DNA of 64,000 nt from Streptomyces viridochromogenes (GCF_001270495.1 NZ_LGUR01000173.1:123429-187428); one strand, 5' to 3'. Positions 45,328-55,002 are shown, counted from the first letter of the stretch. A program made the numbers and translations. Notes: a model not told the origin generated them from the letters alone.

Positions 45328-46209
45328 TCAGCTCGCGGCCAGGTCCCGGTGGATGACCTTGGCCACGCCCTGGATGGTCGTGATGCCGTAGTTCATGGTG
45401 CTGTTGCCATGGGTGAGCACCGTGATCACGTAGTCGTGGCCGCCCCCCTTGAAGGCGCCGACGCTGTGCACCCGCCAGCCGTTGGTGGCCCGCTGCAGCC
45501 AGCCGTTCTTGACGGCCACGGTGACGCCGGACGGCACTCCGTACGGGGTGCCCCAGCGCTGGGAGGAGACGACCTGGCCCATCAGCTTCAGGATGTAGGC
45601 GCGGGAGTTGTCGCTCAGTATCGCGTTCTTGGCGGTGATGAGCTTCAGCAGCTTCTGCTCGTCGGTGACGGTGATCTGGGTCAGGCCCCAGTAGCCGTTC
45701 GCGCCGGGCTTGGTCTGGGTCATGCCGGCGGCGGTGAGGAAGCCCTTGATCTTCGTCAGGCCGAGCTGCTTCCAGAGCGTGCTGGTCGCGGCGTTGTCCG
45801 ACTTGGTGATCATGGCCTTGGCGAGGGACGCCTCACGGTCGGTGAGGTACCGGTTGTGCTTCTTCGCGTCCCACAGCAGCGCGGCCAGCACCGTGACCTT
45901 GACGACGCTGGCGGAGTCGTAGGCGCTGGAGGCCCGCAGGGCGCAGGTGGTGTTGGTGGAACGGTCGTGGAGGCCGACCGCGATGGTCCCCTTGCGGTTG
46001 GCCAGGGCGGCGGTGATGTCCTTCTTCAGCTTGTCGGCGAGGCCGGCCTTTGCGGACGTACAGCTGACGGTGGGGGTGGTCGCCGCGGTGGCGGGGGTGG
46101 CGGCCGCGACACACGGTATGAACACCCCGGCCACCAGGCCTGTCGTGAGGAGTGCTCTCGCACGTCCGGAAACGCCTCTTGATGTCGGTCTCGATGGCCC
46201 TTGAGTCAT
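45328..46209 (-). CDS. Secreted serine hydrolase of class A beta-lactamase fold
   Basis: This 293-residue exported protein has a signal region (GRARALLTTGLVAGVFIPCVAAATPATA). The three active-site elements of penicillin-recognising enzymes are visible: SASVVKV (SxxK), SDN in TKSDNAATS, and KNG in VAVKNGW (KTG box variant). A deacylating Glu of the omega loop is not obvious, so it may be a DD-peptidase-like or non-lactamase hydrolase. It diverges from the first secreted-peptide/ABC cassette. Confidence 0.82.
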   Translation of the reverse strand: MTQGPSRPTSRGVSGRARALLTTGLVAGVFIPCVAAATPATAATTPTVSCTSAKAGLADKLKKDITAALANRKGTIAVGLHDRSTNTTCALRASSAYDSASVVKVTVLAALLWDAKKHNRYLTDREASLAKAMITKSDNAATSTLWKQLGLTKIKGFLTAAGMTQTKPGANGYWGLTQITVTDEQKLLKLITAKNAILSDNSRAYILKLMGQVVSSQRWGTPYGVPSGVTVAVKNGWLQRATNGWRVHSVGAFKGGGHDYVITVLTHGNSTMNYGITTIQGVAKVIHRDLAAS

Positions 46210-46420
46210 GCCCTGTTGACTCGCGAGACCGAGGGAATGGTTGTACGCACGTAGACCCTTTTACACAGCGAAACGGTCACGGCGCGCATGGCCACAGCGC
46301 GAGGGCTTCATGATCAATTCCCCTGCCGTACACCCGACGCCAAGATCGTCCGGCGTAGCGTCACCCCGACCAGACTGGCGTGATCACGTCAGGCGCACGC
46401 AAAATCGGAGGGGACCTCAC

Positions 46421-46846
46421 ATGCGTAGACAGAGGATGATCGCGGCCATCACGGGATGCGCCTCGGCCGCGGTGCTCGCCAGTGCGATTCCGGCCCACGC
46501 CGAAGGCAGCTGGAGCTCCAGCATGAGCGGGGTGCGCACGGGCTTCAACTCCCGTACGTGGACGGACAACAACAACGACAGCGTCAGCACCTCCATATCG
46601 CTCAGCGGTTGCAGCAACGGCGGGCTGGGCCCCGCGGTCAGCAACACACAGCTCCAGCTGACCCGCGAGACCCCGATCGTCCAGCCCGACGAGGACCGGG
46701 GCCGCTACACCTTCCACTGCAGCAGCTCCGCCTCCCACGCCTTCGGCGACCAGCCGAAGGGTGACTACCACTTCACCGTGACGAAGATCCAGGACAGCTC
46801 GTCGGGCTACTACCTGAAGGTGAACTCGGTCTCGGTCCGGTACTGA
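46421..46846 (+). CDS. Cassette 1: small secreted beta-type protein
   Basis: This 141-residue protein has a Sec signal (about 1-27, cleavage AHA-EGS). The mature part of about 114 residues has a beta-rich pattern with two Cys (SLSGCSNGG, FHCSSS) that may pair. It is paralogous to the 58.1-kb protein: the mature starts EGSWSSSMSGVRTGF and EGYFDSSISGAAPGF align, as do the tails ending VSVRY and VDVWY. The ATG has GGAGGGG upstream. It heads a cassette with an ABC ATPase and two membrane proteins, so it is the likely exported product or ligand. Mature N-terminus and context recall lactococcin-972-type bacteriocins, but no family is claimed. Confidence 0.78.
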   Translation: MRRQRMIAAITGCASAAVLASAIPAHAEGSWSSSMSGVRTGFNSRTWTDNNNDSVSTSISLSGCSNGGLGPAVSNTQLQLTRETPIVQPDEDRGRYTFHCSSSASHAFGDQPKGDYHFTVTKIQDSSSGYYLKVNSVSVRY

Positions 46847-46971
46847 GCCCTCAGGCACGGCAAGCACCGCAGTGCCACAAGCACCGCAAGTGCCCCAGCA
46901 GCGCAGGCGCCACGAGCGCCACGGGGCGCCACACTGAAACGTCGTCATTCCTTGTAAGAAGGCCGTGGGCT

Positions 46972-47714
<743 letters not shown>

Positions 47715-47721
<7 letters not shown>

Positions 47722-49031
47722 TGTTCCGTCTCCACCCGCGCGCCAACGCGGCCGTTCCCGCCGCTCCCGTGCTCCTCTGCATCGTCGTCCTCTACGTCAC
47801 CTCGGACTACGTCGCCGGGGACCTGGACGGCTACTGGACGGCGGCCACCGCCAAGGCGGTCTCCGCGCTGATCTTCATCGCCCCGGTCACCGCGGCCTGT
47901 GCCGCCTGGGAGGCCGGCAGGCTCCGCCGCGCCAAGGTCGGGGACGGCACCCCGACCCGTAACGGGTGGCAGATAGCCGCCGCGTCCCTCGCACCGGTCA
48001 TGTTGCTGGGCTTCCTCGCCCTCGCGACGGCACTCGCCGTGGTCCGCCTCCAGATGGAGTCGGCTCCGGGGTGGCCGGATGTCCGGATCATCGCCGCGGC
48101 GTGCGTCATCCTGTGCGCCCACGTCGCCCTCGGGTACGCCGTCGGCATGTGGCTGCCCGCCGTGGCCGCCGTCCCGGTGGTCCTGGTCGGCGACTACCTG
48201 TGGAACGTCTATCCCCCGGCGCTGGAGCCCCTGTGGCTGCGCCATCTGACCCAGCCGGCCTTCGGCTGCTGCTCGAACGCCTCCGCGGTCTACCCGGGGG
48301 CCGTCACGGCACCCGCGCTCGTGGCCGTCGGTCTGGCCGCGCTGGCCGTCGCCGCCGCGGCCGTCTGCCGGCGTACCCCCCGGCGGGGGAGCCTGCCCGG
48401 GTCCGTCCCGTACTGGGGTGCCGCACTGGCGGTGGTCGCCGCCACGGTCACCACGTCCGCGGGCGTCAGGCTGGTGGACGGACTCGGCCCCGACGCGATC
48501 GAGGCACGTCCGGTCTCCGATCTGGTCTGCGCCGACCCTCGGGGCACGCGGGTGTGTGTCTGGCCCGAACACGCGTCCCGGCTGACCGAAACGGCCCGCA
48601 CCGTGAGCACGGCGGTCGAACGCCTCCGTCGCGTCGGAGTGAGTCCGCCCGAGGTCGTCACCGAGAGCGGACAGCGGCCCGGGACCGGGCAGTGGACGGT
48701 GACCGTACGGCAGGATCCCGCCTTCACCGACCAGGACCTGGTGACCAGCCTCACCTCCGACCTCACGGTGATCCTCGTCAACAGCCCGCACGGCGACGGC
48801 CGTACCCACTGCCCGGCGGATCCGGCGACGGCCGCGCAGCGGGCGTTCGACTCCCAGGACCAGCTCGGCGTCTGGCTGTCCGTGCGGGCCGGCCGGAGTC
48901 AGCAGGAGGCCCGCGACAGCACCGATCCCCGGATCTGGGCGCCGGTCGGCCGTGTCCTCGGCACCAGCGCGGCCAGCCAGGAGACCTGGTTCCAGGACAC
49001 CCTCGTCCAGGCGCGGTGCATGCCGCGATGA
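47715..49031 (+). CDS. Cassette 1: polytopic membrane protein with extracytoplasmic domain
   Basis: This 438-residue protein has about six or seven hydrophobic segments in the first 250 residues, including PVTAACAAWEAGRLRR, followed by a roughly 185-residue C-terminal soluble domain (ARPVSDLVCADPRGTRVCVWPEHASRL... MPR) with several Cys. The cassette 2 counterpart has the same plan and matching phrases (APVCAACAAWEAGRLKR; CVPRELASVL). It is probably the permease, or an immunity/signalling subunit whose outer domain meets the secreted protein. ATG 47715 has GGAGG 7 nt upstream. Confidence 0.8.
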
Positions 49032-49624
49032 CCTGGTGGATCCACACACGGCGGCTGGCCCTGCTCACACTCGTCACCGCCGGCTTCTGGGCGGCGGCCT
49101 TCACCCTGGGCAACAGCCGCCTGCCCCTGCCTCAACTGGGCGGCGCCACCTCGGCGGACGTCCCGTTCATCCTCTTCGCCCCCTTGGCTCCGGCCATCGC
49201 CCTGAACGCGTGCTACGGCACGCCCACCCCCATCGAGAGGACGGCGCTACGACGGGTCGCCGCTCTCGACTCCCTGCTCGCCGTCGCGGTGGTGGCGGCC
49301 ACAGCCGCCGTGGCCGCCCCGGTCATGGCGGGATGGCTCAGCGGCACCGACCCCTTCGCGGCCGAGTCGGCCGTCCGCAACCTCGCCCTCTACACCGGGC
49401 TCGCCCTGATCGGCCGGGCGGCACTGGGCAACCACGCCTCCACGGTGATCCCGACGCTGCTCGCGCTGGTCGTGTCGGTCTTCGGCTACGGCCCGGAGCA
49501 GACGGCCCACTGGTGGGCCTGGCCCGCGGCACTCCCGTCCGACCCGCTCTCCTGGGCCGGATCCGCGGCGCTCCTGTCGATCGGCCTGTACCAGACGGCC
49601 CGGGGGGACTTTCCGCGGCGTTGA
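49028..49624 (+). CDS. Cassette 1: small polytopic membrane protein
   Basis: This 198-residue membrane protein has about five to six helices and starts MTWWIHTRRLALL; its cassette 2 partner starts MTLWLKARRPAVL. It overlaps the stop of the preceding gene by 4 nt (ATGA). It is likely the second membrane subunit of the ABC complex. Confidence 0.78.
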   Translation: MTWWIHTRRLALLTLVTAGFWAAAFTLGNSRLPLPQLGGATSADVPFILFAPLAPAIALNACYGTPTPIERTALRRVAALDSLLAVAVVAATAAVAAPVMAGWLSGTDPFAAESAVRNLALYTGLALIGRAALGNHASTVIPTLLALVVSVFGYGPEQTAHWWAWPAALPSDPLSWAGSAALLSIGLYQTARGDFPRR

Positions 49625-49650
49625 ACGGTCCCGCATGAAAGTATCTGCGC

Positions 49651-50145
49651 ATGATGACTGCTGACGGCGTGTTGGCCGTCCTGTCCCTGTTCCGGAAGGC
49701 ACAGGTCGCGGTCTGGATCGGCGGCGGCTGGGGCATCGACGCCCTGCTCGGCGAGCAGACCCGCGACCACCGCGATCTGGACCTGATGCACCGCCAGGAG
49801 CAGGAGCCCGCGGTGCTGTCGGCTCTCGCGGACGCGGGCTTCGTGGAGACCCTGGACTGGCGCCCGGTCCGATTCGTGGTCACGGCTCCGGACGGCCGGG
49901 AGATCGACCTCCACCCCCTGTCCTTCACCGAGGACGGCTCAGCGACCCAGGCATCCCCCGACCCGTCGCACCCCTTCCGCTACCCCGCGTCGGCCTTCGT
50001 GACGGGCAGGATCGCCGGTACACCGGTCCCGTGCCTGTCCGCCGAGCAGCAGGTGCACTTCCACCAGGGGTACGAGCCCACGGACCGGGACCGGCATGAC
50101 ATGGCTCAGTTGCGGCGAGTGTTCGGGATCGACACGCATTTCTGA
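49651..50145 (+). CDS. Nucleotidyltransferase-fold protein (lincosamide/aminoglycoside-type)
   Basis: This 164-residue protein has the minimal nucleotidyltransferase core VWIGGGWGIDALLGEQTRDHRDLDLM (read as GGGWGIDALLG then RDHRDLDL), matching Lnu/AadA-like resistance nucleotidyltransferases: the GG and DxD-type acids are in place, with a third acid in REIDLHPL. The tail PCLSAEQQVHFHQGYEP is typical of the family. It could inactivate an antibiotic or modify another small molecule. Two ATGs are adjacent, with no strong ribosome site. Confidence 0.75.
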   Translation: MMTADGVLAVLSLFRKAQVAVWIGGGWGIDALLGEQTRDHRDLDLMHRQEQEPAVLSALADAGFVETLDWRPVRFVVTAPDGREIDLHPLSFTEDGSATQASPDPSHPFRYPASAFVTGRIAGTPVPCLSAEQQVHFHQGYEPTDRDRHDMAQLRRVFGIDTHF

Positions 50146-50152
50146 TCCCGAC

Positions 50153-50184
50153 GGCCGGGCCCCTCGGTGAAGAGGAGCCCGGCC
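50153..50184. terminator. Bidirectional terminator hairpin
   Basis: GGCCGGGC and GCCCGGCC with inner CCTC/GAGG arms lie between the convergent nucleotidyltransferase and inhibitor-like genes. Confidence 0.7.
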
Positions 50185-50222
50185 CTGCCCCTGTCCCGGT
50201 TCTTCGTGCCCGGTCCGCGGGT

Positions 50223-50618
50223 CTAGGGCTTGATGTAGATGGAGTTGATCGGTGTCAGGTTCTGGTCGATGTACCAGCCCGGCCCCATCTTGTCCCCGCA
50301 ACCCGTTCCGTTGCCTCCCGTGCACATCTGCACGGTCCAGCCGTCGGTCTGGTTGTTGAAGACGCGGTGCTGCCCGTACTGGTTGTAGAGCTTGTGGACG
50401 CCCGCGCTCCAGTAGGTGTGGGACGGCTTGTCGTTGTTCCAGCTCGGACCCGGATAGATGCACACCGCCCCGGAGGGACAGCCGTAGCGGGTCGCCGCCG
50501 CCTGGACACGGTCCGCCCCGGAGGCGCCTGCCGCGGCCGGTCCGGCGCCGGCCAGCAGCCCGGCCCCGAGGGCGACCGCGGCGGTCCCGCCCGCCAGAGC
50601 CATCCTGAACTTACGCAT
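50223..50618 (-). CDS. Secreted peptidase-inhibitor-I36-like protein
   Basis: This 131-residue exported protein has a signal of about 31 residues (RMALAGGTAAVALGAGLLAGAGPAAAG). The mature domain has CPSGAVCIYPGPSWNNDKPSHTYWSAG and FNNQTDGWTVQMCTGG, the Cys-containing pattern of the I36 inhibitor family, first known from a Streptomyces metalloprotease inhibitor. It may protect the cell's own or rival proteases, or act as a signal. ATG has GGGAGG 7 nt upstream. Confidence 0.72.
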   Translation of the reverse strand: MRKFRMALAGGTAAVALGAGLLAGAGPAAAGASGADRVQAAATRYGCPSGAVCIYPGPSWNNDKPSHTYWSAGVHKLYNQYGQHRVFNNQTDGWTVQMCTGGNGTGCGDKMGPGWYIDQNLTPINSIYIKP

Positions 50619-50712
50619 GTGTTGCCTCCCCGTAGTGGCTTTGCCGCAGCCGCGACCGCGCCTGCACCAGCAGCCTCGCCCGAACGTCACCTCCGCGCAC
50701 CACCCTTTGGCT

Positions 50713-51702
50713 TCAGCCGAAGTGACCGCCCAGCAGCCGCCGCCCCAGCGGTGTCGCCGCATGCAGAACATGCTTGCCGTCCCGGTGACTCGACAGCAGC
50801 CCGGTCTCGCGGAGCACCGTCAACTGCTGGCTGGCGCTGGGCAGCGAGATACCGACCTTCGCGGCCAGTTGGGAGGTGGTGCCCCAGGCCCGCACGGCTG
50901 CCTCCTGGAGCAGTGCGGCCCTGGTGGAGCCGAGCAGCCTGGACAGCTCGGCCTGTCCGGCAGCGGACACGAGTGGCGCCGACTTCTCCACCGGGTAGAC
51001 CAGTACCGGTCGCAGCGAGCGGTCGACCAGGGTGATCGGGCGTCGCCAGCAGAAGTACGAGGGGATCAGGAGCAGGCCCCGTCCTTCGAGGTACATGTCC
51101 CGGTCGACCGGGTAGTCGGCCTCCAGGACGGGCGACCGCCATCGTGCCATCGGGCTGAACGTGTTCAGCAGGCCGCCGATCCCGTCGGTGAGCAGGGCCC
51201 GGGAACGCCGGCTCACATCCGCGCGTACCGCCGCCTCCATCGCCTCCCACACGGGGGCGACGAACGCTTCGTGGTAGACCCGCAGCAACCCGCCGAGCAG
51301 CAGCAGGACCTCCCGCTCGCCGCGAGCCAGGGCCGGCCCGGCGAAGGGGGTGCGGCCATCCGCCGCGACGAGCCCGATCTCGTGGTTCAGCTGTCGGCGC
51401 GGCGTTGCCAACACCCGGTCGATTCCGTCTTCCAGGGCATGGTCCTGCCGCTCACCGCTCGGCGTGAGAAAGTCCGGGAAGTACTTGGCATACGGCACCA
51501 GGCTGCCCAACGCCCGGACCGACCGCCCAGGCGCTCCCCCGCGCCGCTGCCCGTCCCGGACCTGGCGCCGCCACAGGTCGAAGGCCTGTGGCCCCTCCCT
51601 GGTCTGCAATCGGCAGACACTACAGATGATCTCCCAGAGCGGGTCCGGCCTGTCGGCGATCCGTAAGCACTCCAGATCCCGGCTGGTGAAATGGATTCGC
51701 AA
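50713..51702 (-). CDS. ArsR-type winged-helix regulator with DUF5937-like domain
   Basis: This 329-residue protein has a long N-terminal part (RIHFTSRDLECLRIADRPDPLWEI, typical of the DUF5937 group) and, at the C-terminus, a winged helix (TTSQLAAKVGISLPSASQQLTVLRETGLLSSHRDGKHVLHAATPLG). The domain order places the DNA-binding part last. The TTG start has a GGGGGAAAA motif upstream. Targets are unknown, and the adjacent secreted inhibitor-like gene is a candidate. Confidence 0.78.
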   Translation of the reverse strand: MRIHFTSRDLECLRIADRPDPLWEIICSVCRLQTREGPQAFDLWRRQVRDGQRRGGAPGRSVRALGSLVPYAKYFPDFLTPSGERQDHALEDGIDRVLATPRRQLNHEIGLVAADGRTPFAGPALARGEREVLLLLGGLLRVYHEAFVAPVWEAMEAAVRADVSRRSRALLTDGIGGLLNTFSPMARWRSPVLEADYPVDRDMYLEGRGLLLIPSYFCWRRPITLVDRSLRPVLVYPVEKSAPLVSAAGQAELSRLLGSTRAALLQEAAVRAWGTTSQLAAKVGISLPSASQQLTVLRETGLLSSHRDGKHVLHAATPLGRRLLGGHFG

Positions 51703-51730
51703 CAATTTTCCCCCGAATGCCGCGAAGACA

Positions 51731-52096
51731 TCAATTCTTCTCCTCAGTCTGCACCGGGGAGGCGGCGCTCGGGCGGCGTGATGGCCGGCTTTCGGACTTA
51801 CTGTCTGGAAGAGAAACACACGCGCCCCGACTCTCCGCGATGCGCCGGACGTCGGTCAGCGCCTCGCCCATCCGGGCAACCAGAAACCGGAGCTGCGCGG
51901 GTGTCGCCCGGCGGTCGGCGAGCATGTCGGCCGCGTGGTCGAGGAGGTCGTCGGCCATGGCGATGGCGAGCTGCACGCTCTCGACGGTGTCGGCCAGGCT
52001 GGCGACAGGGCCGGTACCGTCGCTCACGAGATAGCAGGGCTTACCGTCCGCCCCGGTCCAGGGCAGCAGGCGTACGCCGCCCATGTCGCGCGTCAC
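51731..52096 (-). CDS. Small conserved protein in an Xre/DUF397 neighbourhood
   Basis: This 121-residue protein begins at GTG (AGGGGG 7 nt upstream). It has a beta-type start (MGGVRLLPWTGADGKPCYLVSDG) and a long helical centre (VASLADTVESVQLAIAMADDLLDHAADML). Similar small proteins often sit beside Xre-DUF397 pairs in Streptomyces. Its function is unknown. The start overlaps the preceding gene's stop (GTGA). Confidence 0.6.
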   Translation of the reverse strand: MTRDMGGVRLLPWTGADGKPCYLVSDGTGPVASLADTVESVQLAIAMADDLLDHAADMLADRRATPAQLRFLVARMGEALTDVRRIAESRGACVSLPDSKSESRPSRRPSAASPVQTEEKN

Positions 52097-52296
52097 TTGA
52101 TGCCCCCTACGACCACCGTTGGCATGCCGACCGATCCGACGCCGACCCCGAGTACGGCGGCCGGACGTGCCGCCCGCGAGGGCCGGGAGCCGGTGTGGTG
52201 GACGGTCGGCCCGTTGAGGCACCGACACCCACGCCGTCGGCGGCGGCGCGTAAGCCGTAGCAACGGCCCGAAGAGTCGGGCGATGCGGTGACGCAT
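52093..52296 (-). CDS. Small Arg-rich protein
   Basis: This is a 67-residue basic protein (RHRIARLFGPLLRLTRRRRRRG start, then a Ser/Pro/Ala/Val-rich half). A GGAG site 8-9 nt before ATG and the GTGA overlap with the next gene support real translation. Low-complexity Arg codons are a caution. It diverges from the Xre gene, sharing its 32-bp promoter gap. Confidence 0.45.
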   Translation of the reverse strand: MRHRIARLFGPLLRLTRRRRRRGCRCLNGPTVHHTGSRPSRAARPAAVLGVGVGSVGMPTVVVGGIK

Positions 52297-52328
52297 GTCG
52301 TGAACTCCGTTTTCACAAGGGATTGGCC

Positions 52329-53127
52329 ATGGGCAACACATACGGTGACTGGCTCAGGCAGCAGCGCGAGGCGGCGGGGCTGACACACGTGGAGCTGGCC
52401 GACCGGGCGTTCATGACGCGTTCGCACATCGCGCATATCGAGGCGGGGCGGCGCGTGCCGTCGAAGGAGGACGCGCGGCGGCTGGATATGGCCCTGGGTG
52501 CGGGGGATGTGCTGAGTAGCTTTCTGCCGCAGGGCGACGAAGCGTCGATCGCCGAGTACTTCGAGGCGGTGCTCGTACTCGAACAACAGGCCGTGATGAT
52601 CCGCGAGTTCGGCCTGGCGTACTTCCCGGGCATCCTCCAGACGAAGAGGTACGCGCGTGCGATTCTGAGTGCGGCGTTCCCTCCGGTGAGTGAAGAGGAA
52701 TGCGACAGACGCGTTGTCACACGCCTTGAGCGCGCGAGGATCCTGGAAGATCCGGTGACGCCCGTGGTGTGGGTGGTGCTGGACGAGACGGTGCTGCGAC
52801 GCCCTCTGGCCGGCAGGGACACCATGGCGGAGCAGATCACGCACGTTGCTCGGCTCGCCGAGACTGGACGCATCCGCGTACATGTGCTGCCGTTCGGTGT
52901 GGGCCATCATCCGCTGATGCAGAGCATGCTCACGCTGATGTGGTTCGAGGACCAGCCGCCTCTGGCATACAGCGAGGGGGGACAAGATGGGGAAACTGCA
53001 TGACTCCCCGTCCGTGGTCCGGGAGTTGCAGACTCGGTACGATCTCGCGCTCAGCGACGCACTGCCGCTGAAGGAATCACTCGCCCTGCTCAAGGCCGCT
53101 GCGAAGGACTACGGACACCATGACTGA
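52329..53127 (+). pseudogene. Xre-family (DUF5753) regulator with a G-run frameshift
   Basis: The reading frame opens with an HTH_3 domain (YGDWLRQQREAAGLTHVELADRAFMTRSHIAHIEAG) and continues as the DUF5753 sensor region to the G6 tract at 52976-52981, then stops at 53003. Removing one G continues the frame with DKMGKLHDSPSVVREL... LLKAAAKDYGHHD and a stop at 53127, exactly the expected family C-terminus, overlapping DUF397 as usual. So it is either a recent frameshift, a phase-variable tract or a base error. The first 216 residues alone would keep DNA binding. ATG has AAGGGA upstream. Confidence 0.82.
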
Positions 53128-53335
53128 CCGAGCCATCCCGAACGCTTCCATACTCAGCGGCTGGCGCAAGTCGTCCCACAGCAACTCCGATGCCGGCAGC
53201 TGCCTCGAAGTCCTCGACAACCACCCCTCCGGCGTCCCCGTCCGCGACTCCAAGGTCCCGCACGGCCCGGCGCTGCTCTTCTCCGCTGCCAATTGGTCGG
53301 CCTTCGTCACCACCGTCAAGGAATCGCAGACCTGA
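53120..53335 (+). CDS. DUF397 protein
   Basis: This 71-residue protein has the DUF397 pattern: GWRKSSHSNSDAGSCLEV, then VPVRDSKVPHGPALLFSAANWSAFV. In Streptomyces these are always beside DUF5753-Xre regulators and are thought to act as their partner or antitoxin-like antagonist. It overlaps the restored Xre end (ATGACTGA), giving coupling only if the frameshift is bypassed. Confidence 0.9.
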   Translation: MTDRAIPNASILSGWRKSSHSNSDAGSCLEVLDNHPSGVPVRDSKVPHGPALLFSAANWSAFVTTVKESQT

Positions 53336-53392
53336 GCCAGGGACCCCCTTTACGGGGAAGACCGATCCGGCGCTTCTGGCTGTTCACACTGA

Positions 53393-53988
53393 CCACAGAA
53401 CGGCCAGGCTCCCGGCGGCACCGGCGAGATGGGCGGTACGCCGCCGAATGGCACCGCCAACGGCGGTACGGCCCCCGGCGGTACGGCCCCAGGCGGAACG
53501 GACACCGGCAACAGCGGCCGGCCCGGCGGCATGGGCGGCGGCATGGGCGGCCCCGGCGGCGGCATGGGCGGCCCCGGCGGCGGTGGCGGTACGGGCGGCG
53601 GCGCGAGCAGCGAGCTCCTCACGTATCTCAAGAAGCACCAGGACGGCGCCAAGTGGCTGCTCGCGGTGTCGAGTTCGCAGGGCGCGGCCCAGCTGATCGT
53701 CAGCAGCGGTGAGCCCGTCATCTCCATGCGGGGCTGGTCCGGCAGCGACAAGGCGATGACGCTGGCCAAGCTCAAGGAACTGGTGAAGAACGGCGAGCTG
53801 CACTACATCCAGGCGACGTCAGCTCCGCGGTCACGGAGTGGGTGCGGAAGAACGGGACGGTGGTGAAGGAGAGCGAGTACAGCAAGAGTTCGACGTCGGG
53901 CTCCTCTTCCTCCTCGCGAAACGACACGTCCTCCTCGCAGAGCAACACGTCGACGGTCCACCGCCTGGACCCGTCGGACGTCAGCTGA
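53393..53988 (+). pseudogene. Relic of a GT39/ArnT-like membrane glycosyltransferase (C-terminal end)
   Basis: Only the C-terminal extracytoplasmic tail remains. A Gly/Asn/Gln/Pro-rich linker (GGMGGGMGGPGGG type) leads to SSELLTYLKKHQDGAKWLLAVSS, VISMRGWSGSDKAMTLAKLKELVKNGELHYI, then after a frame change near 53815 comes VSSAVTEWVRKNGTVVKESEY and a Ser-rich end with VHRLDPSDVS. These parts match the tail of ArnT/YkcB-type mannosyltransferase-like proteins. The membrane and catalytic parts are missing upstream of 53393, so it is truncated and frameshifted. A terminator follows. Confidence 0.7.
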
Positions 53989-54010
53989 CACCGACCCGGC
54001 TCCCGCGTCA

Positions 54011-54037
54011 CGGCCCCCGACGCCCTGTCGGGGGCCG
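54011..54037 (+). terminator. Terminator hairpin
   Basis: CGGCCCCCGAC pairs perfectly with GTCGGGGGCCG around a GCCCT loop, 22 bp past the relic stop codon, and GTTG follows. It is probably the original terminator of the lost glycosyltransferase gene. Confidence 0.75.
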
Positions 54038-54195
54038 TTGCACGCTCCCGTTCGGGCTGCAACTCGCGTAGACAAGCCCCGATTTGCCGTTTCCCGTCAC
54101 CCAATGGACACGCGCAAGCCCTCGACACCACCGCATGTCCATGCCACTCTCCCGTTTGCCGCCTCCATTCAACCCGCGTAGATGGGACACCCCAC

Positions 54196-55002
54196 ATGCT
54201 GGCGACACGCATACGCCCCCGCTGGAAACCAGTGGCGCTGACGACCGCCGCCGTCCTGGTCGGCCTCATGACCCCGGCGCTCACCGCGGCCCCTGCCGCG
54301 GCCACGACGACGGAGTACGACGACACGTACTACGCCGACGCGATCGGCAAGACCGGTACGGCCCTGAAGGAATCGCTGCACACGATCATCAGCGACCAGA
54401 CGAAGATCTCGTACTCAGCGGTCTGGAACGCGTTGAAGGCCGCCGACCAGGATCCGAACAACAGCAGCAACGTGCTCCTGCTGTACAGCGGCGTCTCCCG
54501 CAGCAAGTCCCTCAACGGCGGCAGCACCGGCAACTGGAACCGCGAGCACACGTGGGCCAAGTCCCACGGCGACTTCGGCGAGGTGACCGGTCCCGGCACG
54601 GACCTGCACCACCTGCGCGCCTGCGACGTCCAGGTCAACAGCATCCGCGGCAACCTGGACTTCGACAACGGCGGCAGCAGCGTCACCAACGGCGGCGGCA
54701 GCCTCGTCGACTCCGACTCCTTCCAGCCGCGCGCCGCGGACAAGGGCGACGTGGCCCGCATGATCCTCTACATGGCCGTGCGCTACGAGGGTGACGACGG
54801 CTTCGCCGACCTGGAGCCCAACGAGAAGGTCGGCAACGGCAGCAACCCGTTCATGGGCAAGCTCTCGATCCTCAAGCAGTGGAACGAGCAGGACCCGCCG
54901 AGCGCCTTCGAAGAGCGCCGCAACGAGGTCATCTACGACTCCTACCAGCACAACCGCAACCCGTTCATCGACCACCCGGAGTGGGTCGAGGCGATCTGGT
55001 AG
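54196..55002 (+). CDS. Secreted endonuclease I family nuclease
   Basis: This 268-residue protein has a Sec signal (RWKPVALTTAAVLVGLMTPALTAAPAAA) and the EndA/NucM fold: NREHTWAKSHGDFG holds the beta-beta-alpha-metal His, and TDLHHLRACDVQVNSIRGN the second motif. Such enzymes degrade DNA outside the cell for nutrient use or competition. It is monocistronic, between the glycosyltransferase relic and a small secreted peptide. Confidence 0.9.
   Translation: MLATRIRPRWKPVALTTAAVLVGLMTPALTAAPAAATTTEYDDTYYADAIGKTGTALKESLHTIISDQTKISYSAVWNALKAADQDPNNSSNVLLLYSGVSRSKSLNGGSTGNWNREHTWAKSHGDFGEVTGPGTDLHHLRACDVQVNSIRGNLDFDNGGSSVTNGGGSLVDSDSFQPRAADKGDVARMILYMAVRYEGDDGFADLEPNEKVGNGSNPFMGKLSILKQWNEQDPPSAFEERRNEVIYDSYQHNRNPFIDHPEWVEAIW

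Noticed and set aside
46847..46971. Short GCACCGCA/GTGCC repeats before the cassette 1 ATPase
   Set aside because: They are brief, irregular and give no stable symmetric stem; I could not assign a function.
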